Shown here one piece after another: positions 41,987-49,832 of a stretch of DNA of 64,000 nt (position 1 is its first letter; each line of letters begins with the position of its first letter). The DNA is taken from the NCBI RefSeq assembly GCF_900101675.1, contig NZ_FNKG01000001.1, positions 727,378-791,377 on the forward strand, given 5' to 3'. Position numbers and translations under genes: made by a program. The DNA comes from Curtobacterium sp. UNCCL20. GTDB lineage: Bacteria > Actinomycetota > Actinomycetes > Actinomycetales > Microbacteriaceae. Below the pieces are notes generated by a model. That model had not been told where the DNA came from. It did not search any database and worked only from the letters and a program-made list of their open reading frames with translations.

Positions 41987-43389
41987 TGCGTTGGTCCGTT
42001 CGTAAGGAGGCCCGCTACTGGGCTGACGAGTTCGAGGGGTTCGCCCGGCGCTTCCGGTGGGTGCTGATCGGACTGACGATCCTCACCCTCGTGGAACTCG
42101 TGACCACTTGGCTGCCACTTGTGTGGTGGCTCAACGGCTTCGTGGGACTGATCTTCGTGCTCCGCCGTCTGCGGGTGTGGGGCAACATCGACGCAGCCCT
42201 CCACCGAGCGCAGCAGCGCTCGATCTCTCGGCACATCGTGGCCGCGTGGCCAGCTCTTGCGCAGACACTCCGGCTTGACGCGCATGGTCCGAGTGGGTCG
42301 CGCATCGCCGCCGGTGTCGGTTCACCGAGCTGGGACGCAGACGCGTGTCTTGTGCCGCTGTACCTCCCGAGCGGTCTCACGTCCGGGGACGTCGGAGCTC
42401 ACCTGAACCGGATAGCGGCAGCATTCGGGGCGCGTCGCGCCACTTTGTCCGGGACGCGGATCGATCAGCTCGAACTTCGCCTGTACTACGCCGACCCTCT
42501 TGCCGAACCGTTCGTACTTGCTCCAAGCGATGAATGGGACGGACGAGCGGTCACGATGGGCCGGACCGAAGAGGGTGAGGACTGGAGGCTCCGTCTCGGC
42601 CCGCACACGCTGGTTGCTGGTGCCTCGGGAAGCGGCAAAGCGTCGATCGTCTGGGCGCTCCTCTTGGGGCTCGCCGGGGCAGTCCGGTCCGGGATGGTCG
42701 AAGTGTGGGGCGTCGACCTCAAGGGCGGCATGGAGCTCGGGATGGGTAAGCCTCTCCTGACTCGCTTCGCGAACGACTCGATGCACGCGGTGGCCATGCT
42801 CGAGGAAGCCGTCGCTCAGATGCAGGCACGGGCTCGCGACCTCGCCGGGACGACTCGGCAGCACGAAGCTTCCACCGAGGCTCCCCTCGTGATCGTCCTG
42901 ATCGACGAACTCGCTGCCCTGACGGCGTACGAATCAGACCGGGATCTGCAGCGCCGGGCGAACGCCAGCATCGCAACGCTGGCGTCACAAGGGCGTGCTG
43001 TCGGCTTCGTGGTGATCGCGTGCCTGCAGGATCCACGCAAGGAGACGCTGCCCGCGCGGGGGCTCTTCACCCAGACGATCGGGCTTCGTCTCCGCGACCG
43101 GACCGAAACGTCGATGGTGCTCGGTGACGGCTCTGTCGCTGCCGGTGCGCTCTGCCACGAGATACCGATCGGCGCGCCCGGCACCGCCTACGTCCTGTCC
43201 GACGAGCTCGCGACACCGCAGCGGGTGCGGGCTGGATACGCGGACGATGCCCTGATCACGCGAACGGCACGAGCCTTCGCAGCGCCGCGCTTCAAGCCGG
43301 TGCTCGTACCTGAGACACAAAGTGCGCGTGAGCCTGCCCCGCCGCGACGTCGGACGCGGAGCGCTGCTCGATCGAAGGAGGAGTCATGA
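41986..43389 (+). CDS. FtsK/SpoIIIE-type conjugal transfer ATPase (TraSA/TraB-like)
   Basis: 467 residues. Two N-terminal transmembrane helices (about residues 25-60) precede a RecA-like motor domain. Walker A is GASGSGKAS (about 212-220) and Walker B VLIDELA (about 304-310). The residue after the Walker A lysine is Ala rather than Ser/Thr; AICE relatives often have Gly there. Such proteins move double-stranded DNA between mycelial cells as a single-protein transfer system. The start shares the TGATG junction with pra. Confidence 0.87.
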   Translation: MRWSVRKEARYWADEFEGFARRFRWVLIGLTILTLVELVTTWLPLVWWLNGFVGLIFVLRRLRVWGNIDAALHRAQQRSISRHIVAAWPALAQTLRLDAHGPSGSRIAAGVGSPSWDADACLVPLYLPSGLTSGDVGAHLNRIAAAFGARRATLSGTRIDQLELRLYYADPLAEPFVLAPSDEWDGRAVTMGRTEEGEDWRLRLGPHTLVAGASGSGKASIVWALLLGLAGAVRSGMVEVWGVDLKGGMELGMGKPLLTRFANDSMHAVAMLEEAVAQMQARARDLAGTTRQHEASTEAPLVIVLIDELAALTAYESDRDLQRRANASIATLASQGRAVGFVVIACLQDPRKETLPARGLFTQTIGLRLRDRTETSMVLGDGSVAAGALCHEIPIGAPGTAYVLSDELATPQRVRAGYADDALITRTARAFAAPRFKPVLVPETQSAREPAPPRRRTRSAARSKEES

Positions 43390-43793
43390 AGAACATCGCA
43401 CGATCCGCACTGGTCATCGTCGTCGCTGGGGTGCTCGTCGCCGGCGGTGCGATCGTCGGTCACTTCACCGCAGCGGAACACGCTCCAGCCGCGGCCGAGG
43501 CGAAACCGTCGATGTGCAACCTGCGCATCTCGTGGGACACGACGAACGGTGCAGAGCACGCGATCTACGTCGCGCCGGATCCTGCAGACCGTTCACTCGT
43601 CCAGCGGTACGGGCACATCGCGAACCAGTCGTGCACTGACGCGCAGCTCACCGACTGGATCGATCAACGACGCAAGGAGCACGCCGCGGTCGACGTCTGC
43701 CGTCCAGTGTTGCGCACAGACGACGTGACTGGGCACGTGTACCCAATCGGATGCGCGGTCCCCGAACTGGTGGTGTCTGATGGGCCTCGCTGA
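43386..43793 (+). CDS. hypothetical single-pass exported protein of the transfer operon
   Basis: 135 residues with one N-terminal hydrophobic segment (about residues 8-29) followed by an Ala-rich linker and an extracytoplasmic domain with four cysteines. ATG overlaps the tra stop (ATGA), and its 3' end overlaps rep by 14 nt. The position suggests an accessory envelope role in transfer. No family is recognised. Confidence 0.7.
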   Translation: MKNIARSALVIVVAGVLVAGGAIVGHFTAAEHAPAAAEAKPSMCNLRISWDTTNGAEHAIYVAPDPADRSLVQRYGHIANQSCTDAQLTDWIDQRRKEHAAVDVCRPVLRTDDVTGHVYPIGCAVPELVVSDGPR

Positions 43794-45141
43794 GTCAGTC
43801 GCGCGCCGTCTCCGTAGTCCGGAGTTCGATCGTTGGATGCGTGGTGCCGCCCGGGTGGGCTTCTGCACGAACCCGGTGTGGCTCGTCGGAGCATCCACGA
43901 CCTTCGGATCTGAGACGGGGGAGGAGCGCGCCAGGTTCTCGTCGGCCGACCAGCCGGATCACGTCCTCTTCACCCGCTGCGGCAACCGCCGCGCGCAACG
44001 CTGCGCCTCGTGCAGCCACGAGTACAAGGGCGACACCTGGCACATGATCATGGCTGGCGCAGCCGGCGGGATGAAGGGCGTTCCCAACTCAGTCGCGGCC
44101 CACCCGATGGTCTTCCTGACGCTCACCGCTCCGTCATTCGGCACCGTCCACGGCGTGTCCTGCGCGAGGGCCAAACTTTGCACACACGGTAGTCGACCGG
44201 AATGCGCGACCGGACACGGAGGGGGTAGTCCCGAGCTCGGCGATGCGATCTGCCCAGACTGCTACGACTACGAGGGCCACGTCGTGTGGCAGTACTTCGC
44301 GTCCGAGCTGTGGAGGCGATTCACCATCCAGCTTCGGAGGGAGCTCGCCAGAGTCCTCGGCATGAGTCAGCGAGAGGCTTCCACCCTCGTCCGACCACAG
44401 TTCGCGAAAGTGGCGGAGTTCCAGAAGCGGGGCGCCGTCCACTTCCACGCGATCGTGCGACTCGACGGTGTCGACAGCGATGATGCTTTCCCAGCGCCAG
44501 ATGATCGCATGACGACCGCTCACCTGACGCAAGCGATCCGCCAGGCTGCGCGTGCGGTGCGGTATCAACCGCCTAGCCTTCCCTCTGGACGCCTACCGAA
44601 CGCGCTCCGTTGGGGGCGACAGATCGATGTGAAGCCGATCGTTCGAAGCGAAGGTCTCGATGGACGGCTGTCGGATCGTGCGGTCGCCGCTTACATCGCC
44701 AAGTACGCGACCAAGGCGACGGAGGATCTGGATGCGGGGGCTTCGCCCCGTCCACACCTCGTCAGGCTCCGCGACATCGCCGAACAGATCGGCGTCGCTG
44801 CAGACCAGCAGTCGCCCTATGTACTTCTTGAACGCTGGTCGCGGATGCTCGGCTTTCGTGGCCACTTCTCAACGAAGTCGAGGCGCTACTCGGTAACGCT
44901 CGGCTCTCTCCGGGAAGCACGACATCAGTGGCGACTTGAACGCATCGCCGCGGCTGCGAGTGAGCCTGACGCGGGGGAAGTCGAGAGCGTGCTCGTCATT
45001 GGGAGTTGGTCCTACGCCGGGATGGGATGGACCTCGCAGGGCGACAAGGCTCTCGCGATCGAGGCTGCCCGCGCGGCGAGGGAATGGAGAGATTCGCGAA
45101 ACACCAAGGGGCCAGACAGAGGAGAGGGCGATGTTCGCTGA
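43780..45141 (+). CDS. replication initiator (RepSA-like)
   Basis: 453 residues. A cysteine cluster (CGNRRAQRCASC, about 67-78) and VFLTLTAPSFG (about 111-121) precede the metal-binding HFH of GAVHFHAIVRLDG (221-223). Candidate catalytic tyrosines lie in AAYIAKYATK (305 and 309). This is the pattern of rolling-circle initiators of actinomycete integrative elements. ATG overlaps the upstream gene. The xis start lies inside its last codons. Confidence 0.88.
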   Translation: MGLAESVARRLRSPEFDRWMRGAARVGFCTNPVWLVGASTTFGSETGEERARFSSADQPDHVLFTRCGNRRAQRCASCSHEYKGDTWHMIMAGAAGGMKGVPNSVAAHPMVFLTLTAPSFGTVHGVSCARAKLCTHGSRPECATGHGGGSPELGDAICPDCYDYEGHVVWQYFASELWRRFTIQLRRELARVLGMSQREASTLVRPQFAKVAEFQKRGAVHFHAIVRLDGVDSDDAFPAPDDRMTTAHLTQAIRQAARAVRYQPPSLPSGRLPNALRWGRQIDVKPIVRSEGLDGRLSDRAVAAYIAKYATKATEDLDAGASPRPHLVRLRDIAEQIGVAADQQSPYVLLERWSRMLGFRGHFSTKSRRYSVTLGSLREARHQWRLERIAAAASEPDAGEVESVLVIGSWSYAGMGWTSQGDKALAIEAARAAREWRDSRNTKGPDRGEGDVR

Positions 45142-45364
45142 TCAGGAAGCTCACGAAGAAACGACACTCGTCGAGGAGGACGTTTACCTCACGCGACGCG
45201 AGGCGGCTGCTCGTTGCCGTGTCCCGCTCTCGACGTTCGATGCGCTCCGCCGCCAGTCCAGGGTTCCGTACCCGGACGCGCGCATGGGGAAACACATGCT
45301 CTGGAAGACCTCGACCATCGTCGGCTTCCTCGAATCGGGTGGTACCAGTGGCCGAGCGCACTGA
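45131..45364 (+). CDS. excisionase / helix-turn-helix protein
   Basis: 77 residues with a MerR/excisionase-type HTH (YLTRREAAARCRVPLSTFDAL, then a wing ending in GKHMLWKTS). It overlaps the rep 3' end by 11 nt and the integrase 5' end by 17 nt, the usual rep-xis-int arrangement. It is expected to steer the integrase towards excision. Confidence 0.83.
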   Translation: MFADQEAHEETTLVEEDVYLTRREAAARCRVPLSTFDALRRQSRVPYPDARMGKHMLWKTSTIVGFLESGGTSGRAH

Positions 45365-46470
45365 GCGGCTGGACCCGCGGACTCGCAAGCCGCTCCCCGA
45401 AGGAATCAGGTACCGGACTGACCGCGGGAAGTACCAGGTCCGTGTTTGGGCTACAGGTCTGAACGGGGAGGATCGAGAGCGGAGCTTCCTCGTTGGGTCG
45501 CTTGCCGAAGCGAAGCGTGTGCGGAGTGAAGCTCGAACTCGGATCAAGCCAGACGGCGGTATGACCCTCGATGTTTGGCACTCGCGCTACTGGCCGACGA
45601 TCGAGGCGAGTATCCGTCCGGCTACGGCTCGTGGTTACGACGTGGCTTGGCGACGCCGCGTGCAGCCGTGGTTCGGGCACCGCAAGTTGGAGACGATCTC
45701 TGCCGGCGATGTAGATGAGGAAATCGGACAGTGGAGCGGATCGGCTTCGACGCGCAACGACGCTCTTGCCATGCTCAGCCGCTTGCTCGACGGTGCGGTC
45801 CGATTCGGCGTGATCGGCGGGAACCCGGCACGACTGGTTCGTCGGCCTCGCGAAGACGGAGCACGGAGTTTTCGGTCGAGGGCGCTCTCTTCCGAGGAGG
45901 TCCGCACGCTTCTCGCTGCGGTCGAGGACGGTCCTTACCGTGCATACCTCTCGGCACTCGTGTTCACCGGGATGAGAGCGGGCGAGGCGAGTGCTCTGCG
46001 GGTGTCCGACGTCGACCTGGCGGGACGAGTGATCCACGTACGTCGGAGCTTCTCGCCGGGGCGTAATGGTGAGCTGATCGAGCAGAGCCCGAAGAGCCAC
46101 AAGGAGCGAACCGTCCCGCTTCCCGGTGTCCTTCTGCCGTCCATCACTGTGCAGATCGAGGGCAAGCGGCGCAACGATCTGGTCTTCACGGGGCCAAAGG
46201 GTGGACGCCTGCAGGTCTCCAACGTCCGCCGTGCCGTCGACTGGCCGCAGCTCCGGGTGCTTCTGGACCGGCCTGACTTCCGCATCCATGACCTCCGGCA
46301 CGCTCGCAACCCTTCTGTTCGACGCTGGCAGTGCTGCCAACGACGTACAGGCGATCTTGGGCCACTCCTCGATGCAGGTCACCGAGCGGTACAGCCGGGC
46401 TCGTTCCGACGCAGCGGTTCGGGCGAGCGGCGCTCTCGACCGGATGATCGGCGGAGAATCACAGTCATGA
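45348..46470 (+). pseudogene. int: tyrosine integrase, frameshifted
   Basis: A phage-type tyrosine recombinase of about 373 residues if repaired. The N-terminal arm-binding and SAM-like domains, ALVFTGMRAGEASALRV (first catalytic Arg) and FRIHDLRH (HxxR) are in one frame. Directly after, at about 46299-46302, the frame changes. LATLLFDAGSA, ILGHSSMQVTERYSRA with the catalytic tyrosine, and the stop are in another frame. Restoring two bases (AC in CACAC) would give the canonical HDLRHTLAT. As it stands the protein lacks its nucleophile. GTG at 45348 is the likely start, with 45339 as an alternative. Confidence 0.88.
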
Positions 46471-47171
46471 CGTCCACCGAGATTCGCATGGGTCCCTGGC
46501 GCCCGCTCTACGAATATTTGGCTCGGAATAGCTCGGAACAGGCCGTCAGCCTCAGCTACCAGCAGGTGCAATCAATCGTCGGACTTACTCTCCCCCGGGA
46601 GGCGCTCACGGTGCCTACGTGGTGGACGGTTATCCCTACAAAGCAACGAGCTCGAAGCTGGCTCGCGGCCGATTGCCATCCGAGAGCGCATGAGGCTGGA
46701 GTCGACTTTGTGCACGTCACCCACCTGGCCGCGCATTCGCCATCTGACCAACGGCTCCGGCGTCGGCTGCTCGATCGAAACGCGGTCAACCAACTAAGTT
46801 TACCTCCGAATCCCGCCGACTCGGAGCTTCCCTGGTGGAAGCCGCACGATGTATACGTGATCCACTTTCCTGAGGCCCATGTTGTGAAGGTTGGCTTGAC
46901 CCGCTCGGGGTCGAGGCGAATCCATGAATTCCGCGGCGCGGGAGGCGTTCTGATTCGATCGCATTCAACCGCGAATCGCTGGGCTGCAACAGTTATTGAG
47001 GGGGACTATCTCGCGCTCAGTGAGGACGCGCGGACGGAACCTCCACTTTGGCTGGCCCAGACGACGGGCTTTACGGAGTTCTGGAGTGATGCGTTCGGTG
47101 TCCCTGATGTGTGGGCCTTGAACTCGTTGGGTGCGCTTTCCCGTTTGCCTGGTTGGAGCTACTCCATCTAG
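46467..47171 (+). CDS. DUF7662-like plus GIY-YIG-like protein
   Basis: 234 residues. Residues about 8-85 resemble DUF7662 (PLYEYLARNSSEQAVSLSY, WWTV, ARSWLAADC). Residues about 130-215 look like a GIY-YIG/T5orf172-type domain: DVYVIHFPEAHVVKVGLT, RRIHEF, an acidic residue in ATVIEGDYLA and a GFTEFW end. The first would bind nucleic acid or protein and the second could nick DNA; both are weak assignments. ATG overlaps the integrase stop. It is followed by kwaA-like after 112 bp. The GC content is low. Confidence 0.6.
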   Translation: MTSTEIRMGPWRPLYEYLARNSSEQAVSLSYQQVQSIVGLTLPREALTVPTWWTVIPTKQRARSWLAADCHPRAHEAGVDFVHVTHLAAHSPSDQRLRRRLLDRNAVNQLSLPPNPADSELPWWKPHDVYVIHFPEAHVVKVGLTRSGSRRIHEFRGAGGVLIRSHSTANRWAATVIEGDYLALSEDARTEPPLWLAQTTGFTEFWSDAFGVPDVWALNSLGALSRLPGWSYSI

Positions 47172-47271
47172 CTCGATCGTCTCTTTGCATGCTGGTGAGC
47201 GCTCTGGCCAGGCCGTACCCGCCGATGCCAGCCACCACGCGCGAGAGCTACTCAAAGTCGGTAGCTCGCCG

Positions 47272-47277
47272 TACAGT
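47272..47277 (+). promoter_or_regulatory. leaderless -10 box (TACAGT) for the Kiwa-like pair
   Basis: TACAGT ends 6 nt before the kwaA-like ATG. The pair may be transcribed independently of the integrase operon. Confidence 0.45.
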
Positions 47278-47283
47278 CTGAGC

Positions 47284-47808
47284 ATGAGGCTGACTGCCGG
47301 TGCTGGGCTGCTCGCTTCCGCTTTCGCTCCGGTGGTTGCCGTGATTTTGATCGTTCGGCTCGGTGACTTCGGGTGGTGGGGCTGGGGAGGCATCGCGGCG
47401 TGCGCTGGAGCAGTTGTGGCTCTCCGCATGTCTTTCCGGAGTCTGGCTGGCATTTCCCCTCGCGAGATCCGCACGAAGACTGTCCGGTCTGCAGACGACC
47501 GCGTGCTGGCCTTCACCTCCAGCTACGTCGTTCCCGTCGCTGTTTCCGTGCTCGGCAACGCTGCAGTGCCCGCGTTCACAGGATCGATCGTGCTCGTGGC
47601 CTTCGTCGCCGTGATCTATGTGCGGGGCGGGCTCTATCACTTGAACCCGACGCTTGCCCTCGCTGGTTTCCATCTATTCGAAGTCACCGCAACGAACGGT
47701 GTTGTGACTATGCTTCTGACGCGGGCTGATCATCTCCCTCAGGAGGGCGCGGTCACCTGTCGGTACCTGTCGCAAGGCGTTGCCATACAGCTCAAGGGGG
47801 ATCGATGA
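47284..47808 (+). CDS. kwaA: KwaA-like four-TM membrane protein
   Basis: 174 residues with four hydrophobic segments (about 5-26, 32-50, 82-100 and 103-122) and a C-terminal cytosolic tail of about 45 residues. The size, topology and immediate coupling to a DUF4868 protein match KwaA of the Kiwa antiphage system, the membrane component that senses infection. Individual TM proteins of this size are not diagnostic, so the call rests on its partner. The start is supported by TACAGT 6 nt upstream. The stop overlaps kwaB (ATGA). Confidence 0.68.
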   Translation: MRLTAGAGLLASAFAPVVAVILIVRLGDFGWWGWGGIAACAGAVVALRMSFRSLAGISPREIRTKTVRSADDRVLAFTSSYVVPVAVSVLGNAAVPAFTGSIVLVAFVAVIYVRGGLYHLNPTLALAGFHLFEVTATNGVVTMLLTRADHLPQEGAVTCRYLSQGVAIQLKGDR

Positions 47809-48749
47809 CCGATGAAACCGCGCGCGACGTGCTGGTGGCGGCACTCGCGGACCGAACGGGTGGCTTAGGCAATTTCACGCTTCGGGGAGACTCGTTAGCC
47901 ACCGCAGAAGTGGCACGGTTTGATCTGGAAAGCCGCATGGGCAATAGAGTGATGGAAGATATCTGGAGGGCCGGAAGCCGTCTTTCTGACAAGCAGTTTC
48001 TTGCGTACGATCCTTCCTATCAGACGAGTTCATCTCAGGTCCTGGTTGAAGACCTGGATAGCGTTCCAGAGTTGGCGGCTGTGGACAGCGTAATTCGCAG
48101 CGGCGACGTGCCGATCGATTCTGGCGGCGATTCTGCGGTGGCGATGGTCCATTCTCTCGGGGCGGGCGACAATATGGTCGTTGCGTACCGTTTGAAGGGC
48201 CCCGGGGTGGCCACCCGACGCCAAGGTGTCCCGCTGCTCCCCAACGACGGCGTCTACCGTGTGGTGAGAGGTGACTTGCTCTATTACGAAGCGAACTTCG
48301 ACGTCTTCACCTGTGGGGGCTTCGCGTTCTTCGAGACGGTGTCTCTTATTCAGAATAAGCTGCAAGCTCCAGAGAAGTCGCAGGAGCTGGCCAGAAAGAC
48401 GCTGGCCACCGTCACTGCAAAAGTGAGAATCGTTGGCCTCGTTGAACTCGAGGAAGCCGTCTCGAAGGACCCCACTCTTCGCGCGAAGATGGCTTCCGTG
48501 GCTCGATTGATTGAAGCTGATCCGGATTACGCCGATGCTTTGACGACGGACTCGCTGGTCGATTTCGTGAAGAAATATCCCGACTACGATATCCTTCTAT
48601 CCGATACTGCCGATGGTCCGGCACTTCTGTTCGATTCTTCTCCGCAGCACCGCCACCAAATTCCGCGGCTGCTCGCGGATGACTACCTACATAGCTTCCT
48701 GACTGACCGAAGCTACGAGGCTGGATCGAAGCACCGAGTCTCCTCCTAG
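47805..48749 (+). CDS. kwaB: KwaB-like DUF4868 protein
   Basis: 314 residues, the usual KwaB length. The central to C-terminal part has the DUF4868 pattern: GVYRVVRGDLLYYEANFDVF, a phenylalanine-rich GGFAFFETVSLIQNKL, then a long helical region. In Kiwa, KwaB is the cytosolic effector that works with KwaA to stop phage DNA replication. ATG has AAGGGGG upstream and overlaps kwaA. The TAG stop shares its bases with the stop of the convergent phosphoesterase gene. Confidence 0.75.
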   Translation: MTDETARDVLVAALADRTGGLGNFTLRGDSLATAEVARFDLESRMGNRVMEDIWRAGSRLSDKQFLAYDPSYQTSSSQVLVEDLDSVPELAAVDSVIRSGDVPIDSGGDSAVAMVHSLGAGDNMVVAYRLKGPGVATRRQGVPLLPNDGVYRVVRGDLLYYEANFDVFTCGGFAFFETVSLIQNKLQAPEKSQELARKTLATVTAKVRIVGLVELEEAVSKDPTLRAKMASVARLIEADPDYADALTTDSLVDFVKKYPDYDILLSDTADGPALLFDSSPQHRHQIPRLLADDYLHSFLTDRSYEAGSKHRVSS

Positions 48750-49390
48750 GGTTCGTCACCCAGGGATACGAGCCAAGCGTCGACGTCGCCCATGGTCACG
48801 AGGACGAAGCTCCAAGCGTCGACACCGACGTGCATCAGATGGCGACCGTCAGTCTGAGCCCAGGAGTGTGTGTGCCCGTGGAGAAGCGGAACTCCGTCGT
48901 CTACCGGGCGGATCTTCCTGAACTTGTCGGGTGCCGCGCTGTCGTACGGATAGTGCGACGCTCGGAGCAGTCGCCCTCGACGAGACCCGTTCAGGACTTC
49001 GGGAAGCACCGTCCAGCCGGCTGCTTCGTACAGCGGAATCATCGATTGGATGCGAGTGTGTGTCTGCGTCGCTCGCGAGATCCAGTCATGGTTGCCAGAA
49101 ACGAGCAGCCGACGGCCGTGCAGCTGACGCGTGAGGGCAAGAGCATCACCGATGTCGTTCATCGAGGCCATGAGGAGATCGCCGAGGTGTAGCACGACAG
49201 CATCCGGCGCGACGATCGAGTTCCATCGCTCGACGAGGTAGGAGTTCATCTCCTCGACGTTGCCGAACGGACGCCTCGCGTGCTCGATGATCCGAGCATG
49301 CCCGAAGTGATGGTCTGCGGTGACGAAGTCGACGGCATCGAAGTCGAACGTCGGAGCTCCATCTTCGGGTACTCGTCGTGCGTCTTCCAT
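48746..49390 (-). CDS. calcineurin-like metallophosphoesterase
   Basis: About 214 residues with all metallophosphoesterase blocks: TADHHFGH (D-x-H), LHLGDL, VSGNHDWI and the C-terminal HGHTHSW. The family cleaves phosphomonoesters or diesters; the substrate is unknown. ATG at 49390 is preferred over GTG at 49450 because TAGCGT lies 5 nt upstream. It is the last element gene before attR. Its stop and that of kwaB overlap in CTAG. Confidence 0.85.
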   Translation of the reverse strand: MEDARRVPEDGAPTFDFDAVDFVTADHHFGHARIIEHARRPFGNVEEMNSYLVERWNSIVAPDAVVLHLGDLLMASMNDIGDALALTRQLHGRRLLVSGNHDWISRATQTHTRIQSMIPLYEAAGWTVLPEVLNGSRRGRLLRASHYPYDSAAPDKFRKIRPVDDGVPLLHGHTHSWAQTDGRHLMHVGVDAWSFVLVTMGDVDAWLVSLGDEP

Positions 49391-49502
49391 TTCCGACGCT
49401 AGCTCGATCGGGGGCCCTGGGGGAGTTGCCTGGCGACGAGCAACCGGCACAGAACCGGCACAGCGTCACCGGAGCGGCAGCGAATCCGACCCCGGAAACA
49501 AG

Positions 49503-49526
49503 AAAACCCCCGGCTTCACCGGGGGC
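49503..49526 (-). terminator. terminator carried by the element next to attR
   Basis: On the minus strand CCCCCGG pairs with CCGGGGG around a 5-nt loop and is followed by TTTTCTT. It lies directly beyond the rebuilt tRNA-Phe 3' end and would now end tRNA transcription in place of the displaced native terminator. Confidence 0.85.
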
Positions 49527-49534
49527 TTCCTGCT

Positions 49535-49578
49535 GTGGCTGGACACGGCATCGATCCGTGGACCTTTCGATTTTCAGT
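49535..49578 (-). repeat. attR: 3' segment of the intact tRNA-Phe
   Basis: 44 bp identical to attL at 37269-37312. The copy restores a full tRNA-Phe. To its left, around 49441-49463, ACCGGCACAG occurs twice and could be an integrase arm-type site. Confidence 0.92.
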
Positions 49579-49608
49579 CGAACGCTCTACCAACTGAGCT
49601 ATCCAGCC
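49536..49608 (-). tRNA. tRNA-Phe (GAA)
   Basis: 73 nt forming a full cloverleaf. The acceptor stem is GGCTGGA/TCCAGCC with discriminator A, and the anticodon is GAA in CTGAAAATC. CCA is not encoded. It is the integration target of the element and is intact. Confidence 0.97.
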
Positions 49609-49609
49609 G

Positions 49610-49686
49610 TGGCGACCCTGACGGGACTTGAACCCGCGACCTCCGCCGTGACAGGGCGGCACGCTAACCAGCTGCGCTACAGGGCC
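49610..49686 (-). tRNA. tRNA-Asp (GTC)
   Basis: 74-nt cloverleaf plus encoded CCA. The anticodon is GTC, the discriminator G, as expected for Asp. It is one base from tRNA-Phe, so the two are one transcript. Confidence 0.97.
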
Positions 49687-49759
49687 ATGTTGTGTTGTGA
49701 GTACTGCGACTTGCTGTCTTGCTGTGGTGACGTTCTGCTTGCTTGCTCACTCCGAAGAG

Positions 49760-49832
49760 TGACCCCAACGGGATTCGAACCCGTGCTGCCGCCGTGAAAG
49801 GGCGGTGTCCTAGGCCACTAAACGATAGGGCC
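49760..49832 (-). tRNA. tRNA-Glu (TTC)
   Basis: 73 nt. The anticodon is TTC in CCTTTCACG, the T-loop GGTTCGAATCC and the discriminator A. CCA is not encoded. It is the first tRNA of the leftward operon. Its product also feeds heme synthesis through HemA. Confidence 0.97.

Larger units (their letters stand above)
37269..49578. mobile_element. AICE-type integrative and conjugative element in tRNA-Phe
   Basis: About 12.3 kb between two 44-bp direct repeats. The backbone is typical of actinomycete integrative and conjugative elements: Pra-like activator, FtsK/TraB-type transfer ATPase, RepSA-type initiator, excisionase and tyrosine integrase. Cargo on both flanks has visibly lower GC content than the host: a restriction-modification pair on the left, and a GIY-YIG-like/Kiwa-like set plus a phosphoesterase on the right. 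The frameshifted integrase suggests it can no longer excise on its own. Confidence 0.92.

Noticed and set aside
46290..46310. Programmed ribosomal frameshift in the integrase
   Set aside because: No slippery heptamer or downstream structure is evident. A +1 shift would also lose the conserved His of HDLRHT, while a 2-bp restoration gives the exact motif.
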